Below are positions 35,954-45,200 of a stretch of 64,000 nt of DNA, piece after piece. This DNA comes from Streptomyces sp. R28 (GTDB lineage: Bacteria > Actinomycetota > Actinomycetes > Streptomycetales > Streptomycetaceae). Location of the stretch: contig NZ_CP163439.1 in NCBI RefSeq assembly GCF_041052385.1, positions 8,359,001 to 8,423,000 of the forward strand. Reading direction: 5' to 3'. The first letter of the stretch is position 1. Every line of letters begins with the position of its first letter. The position numbers were made by a program, and so were the translations under genes. Below the pieces are notes generated by a model, which was given only the letters and a program-made list of their open reading frames with translations, had not been told where the DNA came from and did not search any database.

Positions 35954-38220
35954 GCGGCTTCGCCGCGCAGCGGCACCGCGCCGACCTCCCGCCCACCCCG
36001 CTCTACCGCGACCCGGCCGCCCCCGTGGACGCCCGGGTCCGCGACCTTCTCTCCCGCATGACCCTGCGCGAGAAGGCCGGCCAGCTCAACCAGCGGATGT
36101 ACGGCTGGAACGCCTACCGCCGCACCCCCGACGGCACCTTCGAACTCACCGAGGCCCTGTACGCCGAGACCGACCGCTTCGAGGGACTCGGCGCCCTGTA
36201 CGGACTCCAGCGCGCCGACGCCTGGTCCGGCGTCGACCACACCGACGGACCCGGCGCCGAGGACGGCGCGGCCCTCGCCGACCTGGTGCAGCGGCATGTG
36301 GTCGAGCGCAGCCGGCTCGGCATTCCGGCGCTGTTCGTCGAGGAGGTGCCGCACGGGCTGATGGCCCTGGACGGCACGGTCCTCCCGGTCAATCTGGCCG
36401 TCGGCGCCACCTGGGATCCCGAGCTGTACGAGCGGGCGGCCGCCCATGCCGCCGCCGAACTGCGGGCCCGCGGCGGGCATGTCGCCCTGGTCTCGGCGCT
36501 CGACATCGCCCGCGACCCGCGCTGGGGCCGCACCGAGGAGTGCTTCGGGGAGGACCCGTACCTCGCCGCCCGCTTCACGGAGGCCGTCGTACGCGGCATG
36601 CAGGGCGAGCCCGCCGAGTTCTTCGCCGCCGACAAGACCCCCGTCGTCCTCAAGCACTTCGCCGGACAGGGCGCCACCGTCGGCGGCCGCAACTCCGCCG
36701 AGTCCGAACTGGGCCTGCGGGAACTGCACGAGATCCACCTCCCCGCCGCCCGCGCCGGCATCCGCGCCGGGGCCGCCGCCGTCATGGCCGCCTACAACGA
36801 GGTCGACGGGATGCCGTGCGCCGGGAACAGGGCCCTGCTCACCGAACTCCTCAGAGGGCGCTGGGGGTTCGAGGGACTGGTCATGGCCGACGGTCTCGCG
36901 GTGGACCGGCTGGCCCGTATCACCGGCGACACGATGTCCGCGGGCGCCCTCGCGCTCAACGCCGGTGTGGATCTGAGCCTTTGGGACGAGGGCTTCACAC
37001 AACTGGAGGAGGCGGTCGAGCGGGGCCTGGTGGCCGAGGAGGCCCTCGACACCGCGGTCGCCCGCGTCCTGCGGCTCAAGTACCGGCTGGGACTGTTCGA
37101 CCCGCAGGGCGCCACGACTCCCTCCCCGGCTCGTGGCCGGGAGGTGAGCACCCTCGTCGCCCGAGGCGTGGTCACTCTCCTCCACAACGACGGCCAGGTC
37201 CTGCCCATCCCGGCGGCCGTCTCCCGTGTCGCCGTACTGGGCCCCCACTGCGCCACCGTCGCCCACCAGTTGGGTGACTACACCGCGCCGCAACGCCCCG
37301 GCACGGGCGTCAGCGTGCTCGACGGGCTACGGCGTCTTGCCCCGCCCGGCCTCGACGTTCGCCACGCCCGCGGCTGCGCCCTCACCGGCGACGACCTCTC
37401 CGGCGTCCCCGAGGCGGTCGCGGCGGCCGCCGCCTCCGACCTGGCCGTGCTGGTGCTGGGCGGCAGCAGCGCACGTACTCCCGGCACGGAGTTCGACGCC
37501 AACGGGGCCGCGCGGACCGTCGTCTCCGAGATGACCTGCGGCGAGGGCGTCGATCTGGCCGGACTGCGGCTGGGGAACGCCCAGAACGCCCTGCTGGAGG
37601 CCGTCACCGCGACCGGGACGCCGACCGTGGTCGTACTGATCCAGGGCCGACCGCATGTCGTCCCCGCCACCGGAGCCGCCCTGCTCACCGCCTGGTACCC
37701 CGGTCCGTGGGGCGGCGAGGCGATCGCCGAGGTACTGCTCGGGCTGGCCGAACCCGTCGGCCGGCTGCCGGTCTCGGTGCCGCGCTCCGCGGCCCAGCTC
37801 CCCGTCTACTACAACCGCAAGGACACCGAGTACGGCGGCTACGCGGACGAGGACGCCGAGCCGCTCTACTCCTTCGGGCACGGGCTCTCCTACACGACCT
37901 TCGCGTACGGCCCGCCGCGGCTGTCCGGGCAGAGAGTCGAGGCCGACGTCACCAACACCGGTCAGCGCCCGGGCCGTTCCGTCGCCCAGCTGTACCTGCG
38001 CCGTCTGCGGACCCCCGTGTGGCCGCGCACGCTGGAACTGCACGGCTTCCGGGCCGTCGACCTGGCGCCGGGCGAGACCCGCACGGTCACGTTCTCGCTC
38101 GGCGCCGACCGGCTCGGCACAGGCACGGTGGTCGAGTTCCGGGTCGCGGAGTCGGCGCGGGCGGCCCTGACCGCCGTACCGACTCAGAGCTTCACGGCCC
38201 CCGAGGACACCCCCCGGTAG
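35950..38220 (+). CDS. Glycoside hydrolase family 3 (beta-glucosidase/xylosidase/GlcNAcase type)
   Basis: 756 residues in the three-part GH3 layout: barrel with VLKHFAGQG and nucleophile loop GLVMADGLAVDRL (Asp in place of the usual SDW context), alpha/beta sandwich with LVLGGSSARTPG, and a C-terminal Fn3-like domain (VEADVTNTGQRPGRSVAQLYL). No signal peptide, so it acts on imported oligosaccharides. It is translationally coupled to the BadF kinase, which suggests its product is that kinase's substrate. Its last 37 bp overlap the convergent malG-like gene. Confidence 0.88.
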   Translation: MSGFAAQRHRADLPPTPLYRDPAAPVDARVRDLLSRMTLREKAGQLNQRMYGWNAYRRTPDGTFELTEALYAETDRFEGLGALYGLQRADAWSGVDHTDGPGAEDGAALADLVQRHVVERSRLGIPALFVEEVPHGLMALDGTVLPVNLAVGATWDPELYERAAAHAAAELRARGGHVALVSALDIARDPRWGRTEECFGEDPYLAARFTEAVVRGMQGEPAEFFAADKTPVVLKHFAGQGATVGGRNSAESELGLRELHEIHLPAARAGIRAGAAAVMAAYNEVDGMPCAGNRALLTELLRGRWGFEGLVMADGLAVDRLARITGDTMSAGALALNAGVDLSLWDEGFTQLEEAVERGLVAEEALDTAVARVLRLKYRLGLFDPQGATTPSPARGREVSTLVARGVVTLLHNDGQVLPIPAAVSRVAVLGPHCATVAHQLGDYTAPQRPGTGVSVLDGLRRLAPPGLDVRHARGCALTGDDLSGVPEAVAAAAASDLAVLVLGGSSARTPGTEFDANGAARTVVSEMTCGEGVDLAGLRLGNAQNALLEAVTATGTPTVVVLIQGRPHVVPATGAALLTAWYPGPWGGEAIAEVLLGLAEPVGRLPVSVPRSAAQLPVYYNRKDTEYGGYADEDAEPLYSFGHGLSYTTFAYGPPRLSGQRVEADVTNTGQRPGRSVAQLYLRRLRTPVWPRTLELHGFRAVDLAPGETRTVTFSLGADRLGTGTVVEFRVAESARAALTAVPTQSFTAPEDTPR

Positions 38221-39089
38221 AACCACCGCTGCGTGATCACGAAGAGCACCAGCACCGGAATCACCGAGATCACCGACCCCGCCATCACCATCCGCTGGTC
38301 GTACCCGAACGACGACGTCTGCAGCCGGGCCAGACCCAGCGTCAGCGTGAAGTGCTCCTCGGAGCGCAGCACGATCAGCGGCCAGAGGAAGTCGTCCCAG
38401 GCGCTGATGAAGGTGTTGATGGTGACGACCAGGATCGCGCCGTAGGCGGAGGGCAGGTAGAGGTGGCGGAATCGCTTCCACTCGCCCGCCCCGTCCAGCA
38501 TCGCGGCGTCCTCGATCTCGCGCGGGACGGACAGGAACGCCGCCCGCATGATGAGGACGTTGATCGCGGCGACGAAGCCGGGCAGCCAGACGCCGACGAG
38601 GTTGTCGACCAGGCCCATGTCCCGGACGCTGAGGAACAGCGACACCATGATCGACTCGAAGGGGAACATCATGGAGGCCATCAGCAGCACCCAGACCAGC
38701 TTGCGGCCCTTCCAGCCGGGCTTGGAGAGCATGTAGCCGGCCATGGTGGAGAAGGCGAGCTGGCTGGCGATGGAGATGACCGCGACGAACAGGCTGTTCC
38801 TGATGTACGTCCACACCGGGACCTGGTCGAAGACCTGCTCGTAGGCGCGCAGGGTCGGGTGGTGCGGGATCAGGGAGGCGCCCGCGCCGAAGACGTCCTC
38901 GCCGGCACCCTTGAGCGACGACAGCACCTGCCAGATCAGAGGGCCGACGGTGATGAACAGGACGAAGACCAACAGCACGTAGCGGACGACGAGTTCACGG
39001 GGGCGGCCGTAGTCGCGCCAGCGCGGCAGCAGGCGCCGGCGCCGCGCCTCGGGCGGCGCGGTCGTCATGCCCTCGGAAGCGGTCGTCAT
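38184..39089 (-). CDS. ABC sugar importer permease, MalG type
   Basis: 301 residues from ATG 39089, which overlaps the stop of the upstream permease (ATGA). Six membrane helices. The EAA loop is EIEDAAMLDGAGEWKRFRHLYLP, the contact for the ATPase. ATG 39068 is an alternative. It is the last gene of the SBP-MalF-MalG operon. No ATP-binding gene is linked; in Streptomyces the shared ATPase MsiK usually serves such importers. Confidence 0.92.
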   Translation of the reverse strand: MTTASEGMTTAPPEARRRRLLPRWRDYGRPRELVVRYVLLVFVLFITVGPLIWQVLSSLKGAGEDVFGAGASLIPHHPTLRAYEQVFDQVPVWTYIRNSLFVAVISIASQLAFSTMAGYMLSKPGWKGRKLVWVLLMASMMFPFESIMVSLFLSVRDMGLVDNLVGVWLPGFVAAINVLIMRAAFLSVPREIEDAAMLDGAGEWKRFRHLYLPSAYGAILVVTINTFISAWDDFLWPLIVLRSEEHFTLTLGLARLQTSSFGYDQRMVMAGSVISVIPVLVLFVITQRWFYRGVSSGAVKL

Positions 39090-40126
39090 GCCTCGTCCTC
39101 CTTCGTCAGGCGCTGGGCGAGCAGGGTGAGGCCCAGGGTGAGTGCGAACAGGGCGACGCTGACCGCCGCGCCGTAACCGGCGTTGCCGGTGAGCGGGTCG
39201 AGGCCGACGTCCCGGATGTAGAAGGGGAGCGTGCGGTCGGCGCCGCCGGGTCCGCCGGTGGCACCGCCGAGCATGTAGATCTCGGTGAAGACGCGCAGCG
39301 AGCCGATACCGGTGAGGGTGCCGACCAGCATCATCGACGTGCGTACGCCGGGCACGGTGACGTGCCAGAAGCGGCGGACCGCGCCGGCGCCGTCCACGGA
39401 GGCGGCCTCGTGCAGCTCCTTGGGGACGTTCCCGAGCGCGGCCAGGTAGAAGATCATGTACCAGCCGAGGCCCTTCCACAGCGTCAGGCCCATCGCCGAC
39501 AGCAGGATCAGCCAGGAGTCGGACAGGAAGGGGATGGCGCCCTGGATGATGTGCGCCTTCTGCAGCCAGGTGTTGACCAGCCCCTGGTCGCTCAGCAGCC
39601 ACTGCCAGCTCAGGCCCACGACCACGCTGGAGGCGAGGACGGGGGTGTAGAAGGCGGAACGGAAGAAGCCGATGCCCGGGAGGTTCTTCTCGACCAGGAT
39701 CGCGAGCAGCAGCGGCAGCAGCACCATCAGCGGGACCACGATCAGCGCGTACAGCAGGCTGTTGCGGGTGGCCAGCCAGAAGTCGGAGTCGGAGAGCATC
39801 CGCCGGTAGTTGTCCAGGCCCACCAGGTTGTACGCGCCGCCCAGCGGCTTGGCGTCGGTGAAGGACACCAGGATCGTGTTGAGGAACGGGAACACCCCGA
39901 ACACGGTCGTGCCGACGATCGCCGGGAGCATCCACAGCCAGGGCAGCCACCAGCGGCGGTAGAGCGCCGCGCCCCCCGCGTCCACCGTCGGGCCGGGCGT
40001 CACGGAGCGCAGGACGCGGCGCAGCAGACCCGGCGGAGGCGGTGCGGGGGAGACGCCGGGGCGCGGGGCGCCCGCCCCCGGGGGAGCGGGGACGGGCGCC
40101 TTGGCCGGTGCGGAGTGCTGAGCCAT
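39086..40126 (-). CDS. ABC sugar importer permease, MalF type
   Basis: 346 residues with a Pro/Ala-rich cytoplasmic N-terminus (about 60 residues) and six helices. The EAA loop is PKELHEAASVDGAGAVRRFWHVTVP. It starts 2 nt after the stop of the binding-protein gene and overlaps the MalG start, so it forms the middle of a compact import operon. It should pair with the MalG-type subunit as a heterodimer. Confidence 0.92.
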   Translation of the reverse strand: MAQHSAPAKAPVPAPPGAGAPRPGVSPAPPPPGLLRRVLRSVTPGPTVDAGGAALYRRWWLPWLWMLPAIVGTTVFGVFPFLNTILVSFTDAKPLGGAYNLVGLDNYRRMLSDSDFWLATRNSLLYALIVVPLMVLLPLLLAILVEKNLPGIGFFRSAFYTPVLASSVVVGLSWQWLLSDQGLVNTWLQKAHIIQGAIPFLSDSWLILLSAMGLTLWKGLGWYMIFYLAALGNVPKELHEAASVDGAGAVRRFWHVTVPGVRTSMMLVGTLTGIGSLRVFTEIYMLGGATGGPGGADRTLPFYIRDVGLDPLTGNAGYGAAVSVALFALTLGLTLLAQRLTKEDEA

Positions 40127-40128
40127 CG

Positions 40129-41499
40129 TCAGCTGCCCTGCTCGATCAGCTTGTTGGCCTTGGACTGGGCTTCGTCCAGGGCGTCCTGGGCGCTCTTCTT
40201 GCCCTGCATGGCCAGCTGGATCTGGGCGACGATCGCATTCAACTCGCCCGGGGTGAGGGCGATTTCGTCGGCGGTCGCGGTCTTGCGGTCACTGGCGACG
40301 ATCTTGCGGGCCTCGGCGAAGGGGTCGGTGCCCTTGACCGACTGGAAGAACGGGTCGTTGAGCGAGGCGGTGGTGGAGGGGAAGATGACGACGTTCGGGT
40401 CCTTCGCCCACGCCAGCTGGTTCTCGGCGTTCGTCAGGAACTGTGCGAAGGCCAGCGCGGTCGTCGCGTGCTTGCTCGTGGAGGCGACGCCGATGTACTG
40501 CGGGGCACCGACGGTGTGGCCGAGGGTGTCCAGCGTGAAGGGGGCCACGCCCGTCTTCTTGTAGACGGTCGGGTTGTTCTGCTGGATGAAGCGCAGGAAG
40601 TTGGGGTTGGTCGGGCCGTAGACCAGCTTGCCCTGTCCGTAGACGTTGGCCGGGTCCTGGGTGGAGGAGAGGGAGTCCCTCGGCATCGCACCCGCCTTGT
40701 AGAGCCTCGTCATGCCCTCGACCCACTGCGCGGTCTTCGGGTCGTCGGCGAAGGTGAACTTCTTGCCGTCCTCGGACAGCACCTTGATGTCCATCTGCTG
40801 CCAGTCGGCGGGAATGCGGAGTTGGGGGTTGGCCAGGAAGGCGAAGTACTTGCCGTCGGAGGCCTTGGCTACCTTCTCGGCGTCGTCGAACAGCCCGAGG
40901 ACGGTCGTCGGAGGTTTGGCCGGATCCAGGCCCGCCTTCTTCAGCAGGTCGGTGTTGAAGGTCTGCACGATGCCGCCGGAGTACCAGGGCAGCACGCTGT
41001 GCACCTCGGTGCCGTCGGCCTGGGGGTAGGTGCTCGACTTCCACATCGACTCGGTGAACGGCTTGCCCGCGTCCGGCGCCTTGTCGTCGAGGTTCAGCAG
41101 ATAGCCGTTCTTCGTCAGCGCCACCGCCGTGTTGACGTTGATGTTCACCACGTCCGGCAGCGTGCAGCCCTGCGCGTCGGCGACCAGGCGCTGGGTGAAC
41201 GTGGCGTCGCCGGGGTCGTCGATCCACTTGACCTTCGTGTCCGGGTGCTGCTTCTCGAAGGCGGCGATGACGCCGTTGAAGTAGTCGCCGAAGTCCTTCT
41301 TCAGGTTGGTCGTCTGGAAGGTGATGTCGCCCTTGACGTCCCCGGAGAGCGCACCGGAGCCGACGTTCGCCTTGTCGACCTTGCAGCCGCCGGCCGTGGC
41401 GTCGCCGTTGTCGGAGCCGCCGGAGAGGCCGCAGCCGGCGGCCGCGAGTGCCAGGGCGAGGAAACATGCCAGGGATCCGGGAAGTCTGCTTGCGCGCAT
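40129..41499 (-). CDS. Sugar-binding lipoprotein of ABC importer
   Basis: 456 residues. The signal ends in a lipobox (ALAAAGCG, Cys near residue 23), giving a membrane-anchored extracytoplasmic binding protein. The mature part has the family 1 solute-binding features (ALPDVVNIN-like block TLPDVVNINVNTAVAL; ATTALAFAQFLTNAENQLAW). GGAGGGC precedes ATG 41499. The candidate RpiR operator at 41540-41554 lies 41 bp upstream of the start, so uptake is probably induced by the same sugar as the hydrolases. Confidence 0.9.
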   Translation of the reverse strand: MRASRLPGSLACFLALALAAAGCGLSGGSDNGDATAGGCKVDKANVGSGALSGDVKGDITFQTTNLKKDFGDYFNGVIAAFEKQHPDTKVKWIDDPGDATFTQRLVADAQGCTLPDVVNINVNTAVALTKNGYLLNLDDKAPDAGKPFTESMWKSSTYPQADGTEVHSVLPWYSGGIVQTFNTDLLKKAGLDPAKPPTTVLGLFDDAEKVAKASDGKYFAFLANPQLRIPADWQQMDIKVLSEDGKKFTFADDPKTAQWVEGMTRLYKAGAMPRDSLSSTQDPANVYGQGKLVYGPTNPNFLRFIQQNNPTVYKKTGVAPFTLDTLGHTVGAPQYIGVASTSKHATTALAFAQFLTNAENQLAWAKDPNVVIFPSTTASLNDPFFQSVKGTDPFAEARKIVASDRKTATADEIALTPGELNAIVAQIQLAMQGKKSAQDALDEAQSKANKLIEQGS

Positions 41500-41539
41500 G
41501 GGTGCCCTCCTGCGGCCGACTTAGACGGCTGGGTTTCGC

Positions 41540-41554
41540 TGGTTCAAATCACCA
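41540..41554 (+). promoter_or_regulatory. Candidate RpiR operator 2
   Basis: TGGTTCAAATCACCA lies between the PPIase-like gene and the sugar-binding protein gene, 41 bp before the latter's start on the other strand. It serves here as the reference copy of the shared motif. Confidence 0.65.
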
Positions 41555-41633
41555 ACTTGGACGCTGATTGATGAAAAGGTGGACCAGAATTCATCGGAGG
41601 TCAATGGGTTGCCGTGTTGCTTTTACGTTCCGG

Positions 41634-42263
41634 TCAGTGACGATGCTCGTGGTCCGGGTGGGACGGGTCGCCCGGGTGCTCGTGCCCCGGGGCGAACTCC
41701 ACGCCGGTGCGCGCCTGGTCCAGCCAGCCGAAGAAGGCCCGCAGCCCGGCTGCCCGCCGCAGTTCGCGTTCGATGCCGTCGCGGGCCTGTTCGTAGGGGT
41801 GGAAATCCGCCGGTCCGGCCGCCGTGCCGTAGGGGTCGACGCCGTGCCTGAGTGCCTGCGGGGTCAGATAGCGGTCCCGGTTGCGCTCGTAGTAGTCCCG
41901 TACGGCCTCTTCGGGGATGCGCTGCTCGCTCTCCAGCTCGGCGAGCAGCAGGCGCGCGGCGGGGGAGTGGGCGAGGGCTGCCGCGACGATGCTGCCTAGA
42001 TCGGCGACATCGGCTTCGGCCACGGTGAGCATGCGGGAGGGGGACACCTCCGCCGGGGGCGCCAATCCGCGCTCCGCGCAGGTTCGCCGGGCCAGTTCGT
42101 CGATCACCACGACCTGGGTCGCCCATCGACGGCGTTGGCGTTCGGCCCTGGCGGTGCGCTCCGCGCCCATGGGGGGCGTCTTCGAACCGTCGTCCAGGAA
42201 GGCGGCCACGCGTTCCTCCGGGATCGCCTCACCGTGCACGAGAGCCACGTGTTCCCAGCTCAC
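41634..42263 (-). CDS. PPIase/SurA-like helical protein of unknown role
   Basis: 209 residues. GTG 42263 overlaps the stop of the GH38 gene (GTGA), so it is translated with it. The segment IPEEAVRDYYERNRDRYLTPQALRH resembles the helical chaperone part of SurA/PpiC proteins, but the parvulin domain is missing. The tail is His/Asp-rich (GHEHPGDPSHPDHEHRH) and could bind metal. No signal peptide. Coupling to an alpha-mannosidase suggests a folding helper or partner for that large enzyme; this is inference. Confidence 0.65.
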   Translation of the reverse strand: MSWEHVALVHGEAIPEERVAAFLDDGSKTPPMGAERTARAERQRRRWATQVVVIDELARRTCAERGLAPPAEVSPSRMLTVAEADVADLGSIVAAALAHSPAARLLLAELESEQRIPEEAVRDYYERNRDRYLTPQALRHGVDPYGTAAGPADFHPYEQARDGIERELRRAAGLRAFFGWLDQARTGVEFAPGHEHPGDPSHPDHEHRH

Positions 42264-45200
42264 GGCGTCACCTCCAGCTCAACGGCCCGCGTATAGGCGA
42301 CACAGCCGTGCCAGCCGGCCTTGACCATCAGCCAGTACGACCCCGGCGGTATCGCCCCGCCGTCCACCTCGATCACGGACTCCAGCTGCTCGCCGCCGGC
42401 CACCGTGAAGCCCTGGCAGCCGGGCGTCACACCCGCCCAGGTTCCCCACGAGGACACGGCCCACAGTGAGCCGCTGACCGGGCCCTGGGTCGGGTTGCGC
42501 AGGGTCACCGGGACTCGCGCCCGTTCGCCCCGGCGAACGGTGACCCGCTCGACTCCCAGCTCAGTCAGGAGCGTTGGACCGGTGTGCCCCTCCGGCACGT
42601 CCAGCGCCACCACGTCCTCGTACGTCTGTCCGCCGTACCGCAACCGAGCGGCGAGCCAGTGCCGCCCAGGCCCGGCGCCGGCCGGTGGTGTCACCGTGAC
42701 CTCGGCCACCGTGAACCCGCCGGGGCCCAGGGCGTACGGCAGTTCGGCCGGCTCGACGGACCAGCCGGGCGGGACGTGCAGGCCGACCGACCCCGACACC
42801 GGCGCGTCGGTCAGTTCCGAGCTGACCCGGACCGTGGCCGTGACCGGGCCGTCGGCGACGGTGAGCGTGGTCGGCGAGACGTACACCGCGACCGGCATGT
42901 TGCCGCGCGGGGCGGGGCCGGAGTTGTGGAGCCAGTAGCGGGTGGGGACGGGCTGCGCGGGCTCGTGGGCGGCGATGCCGGAGCCGGGGGAGAGGGCCGC
43001 TTCGGCCGTGGCGCCGGGGGAGGCGAGGACGGTGGCCACCTCGAAGCCGGTCAGGTCGAGGTCGAGTGCCCCCTGAGCGTCGGGCGCCAGCGGCTCCCCA
43101 CGCCGCTCCAGTACGTCCGCCCGGGCGCCGTCCGTCCACTCCCGCGGCCCGCGCACCCGCGCCCGCACCGGCCGCCCGTTCACCTCATGCACCCGTACGA
43201 CGAGCCCGCGCCCCGGATCGGGCGCCGCCACGCTGCCCCGCGCGAGCGGCGACCCGGCCGGCTTGAGCGCGTCGAGCAGCACCTCGCCGGCGGGCTCCAG
43301 GCTCAGCAGTGCGGTCCTCCTCGGCAGTGCGGCACCCTCGGTCGCCGTCCGCCGCACCCGCCCCGTCAGCGGATGGTTGAACGCATGCCCGGCCTGCGGC
43401 AGCCGCAGCTCCCGCCAGTCGCCCGCGCCCGCGACCACGGCGTACTCGAACGTGTGGGACCAGCGCTGGAGCTGGAAGGCCGAACCGTCGGGTGCCGTAC
43501 GCCGGGGTGGGTCCACCCAGATGCCGGACGGCCAGCCCGTGCAGGAGCGCATCAGGGACATGTAGAGGTCGCCCGAGGAGGTCACCACGCAGCCGGGCGT
43601 CCCCCGGTTCAGGACCGCGAAGCTGCGGCCGTCCCACGCGTCCCCGGGCGGCAGCGCCTCCCCGCCGCCCGCCGCCGTGGCCCGCAGGACCGCGTCGCCC
43701 AGGTCGGCGATCAGCGCGTCCACGGCCTTGGCGTCGTCCTCCGGGCGGGCGCCCGCCACCACCAGCAGCGGCAGTCGCTCCAGGTCGCGCAGGTCGGCGC
43801 CGGGCACCCACTCCTCCCGCAGTGAGGCGCGCGGCGCGACCCAGACGGCGGCCACGCCCTGCTCGGCGAGTTGTCGGCGGAGCTCCCGTCCGGCCGCCGG
43901 GTCCCAGCCGAGGGCCTCGGCGACCACGGAGTTGCGCTCGGGGGCGCCGACCGCGATCCGGATGTCGGGCAGGTTGGAGTCGACCTCCAGGTCGCCGTAG
44001 CGCGGGCCCCCGGCGATCGTCGAGGTCGCCGTCACGCCCACGCGCACCAGCGCCGCCGCGAGCGCGCTGCCCAGCTCACCGGCGTCGTCCCAGGACGGGT
44101 ACACCAACTCGGCGACACCGATGGACCGTTCACCCAGCGGCATGCCGGAGCCGTCGGCGACGGCGACCCGCGCGGTGGACCCCAGCCCGAACCAGGTGTT
44201 GGCCGGGTTGTCCAGCGTCCACGGGAACCGCTCGCTGTCCACCTCCACGAACCCGAAACCGCGCCCGATCACCGCGTCGGCCACCTCGTGCACCGGCAGC
44301 CCGCCCCGCACGTCGGACGGCCAGCGGACCCGGATGAGGCGGTCGGCGCCGTCATAGCCGTCGAGGGTGGTCGTGAGGTCGAGGCGGTCGACGCCCTTCC
44401 ACAGGGTCAGCCGCTGGGTGTAGCGGAACAGGCCGAGGTCGGCGCGGACCGTGAGGCGTGATCCGGCGGGGGAGTGCTCGACATCGATGTCGGCTGTGAC
44501 GTCCCGGCTGCGGGCGGCGGTCGTGCCGGTGGGCGTGAGGTGCCAGGGGCCCTCCCCGAAGCGCGGGTGCCGTGCGTATTCCTCCTGTACGACCAGCTCG
44601 TTGCCGATGTCGCCGGGGCGCAGCAGTTCCCGGCCGCCTTCGGACAGGGCCCGCAGACTGCTGACGGCGCCGCCGCGCGCGGGGTCGACCGTCACCTCGT
44701 AGAACTCGTTGCGGATGGTGGTGCCCTCGTCGCGCGTCCACTCGGGGACGGCCCCCTCGGCGAGCGGGAGCGCCTTGAGGCCCATGCCCGGCACCTGCGG
44801 TACGACGACACGGAGTTCGCCGTCCTCCCGTACGGCGGGCAGCGGCAGCCCGGTGTCGTCCAGCGGCACGAGCCCCGGGTCCTCGACGGCCAGCACGTCC
44901 CGCCGCTCCCAGGTCGCCGCGTTGAACACCACCAAGTCCGGTGCGCCGCCCGGCAGTTGGGCGACCCTGCCGGCCAGGGCGTCGGTCGCGTCGGCGTGCA
45001 CGGCCTCGGCGAGGTCGTACAACTCCCGCCAGCCGGTGAGCAGGTCGATGTAGACCTGGTCGGACTCCGAGCCGGTGACGGCGTCGTGATGGGCGCCGTA
45101 GATCAGCTGCCGCCAGGCCTTGTCGAGCGCCGCGTCCGGGTACGGGTGCCCGGTCACCAGCGAGGCGAGCGTCGCCCAGGCCTCCGCGTCGGCGAGCAGC

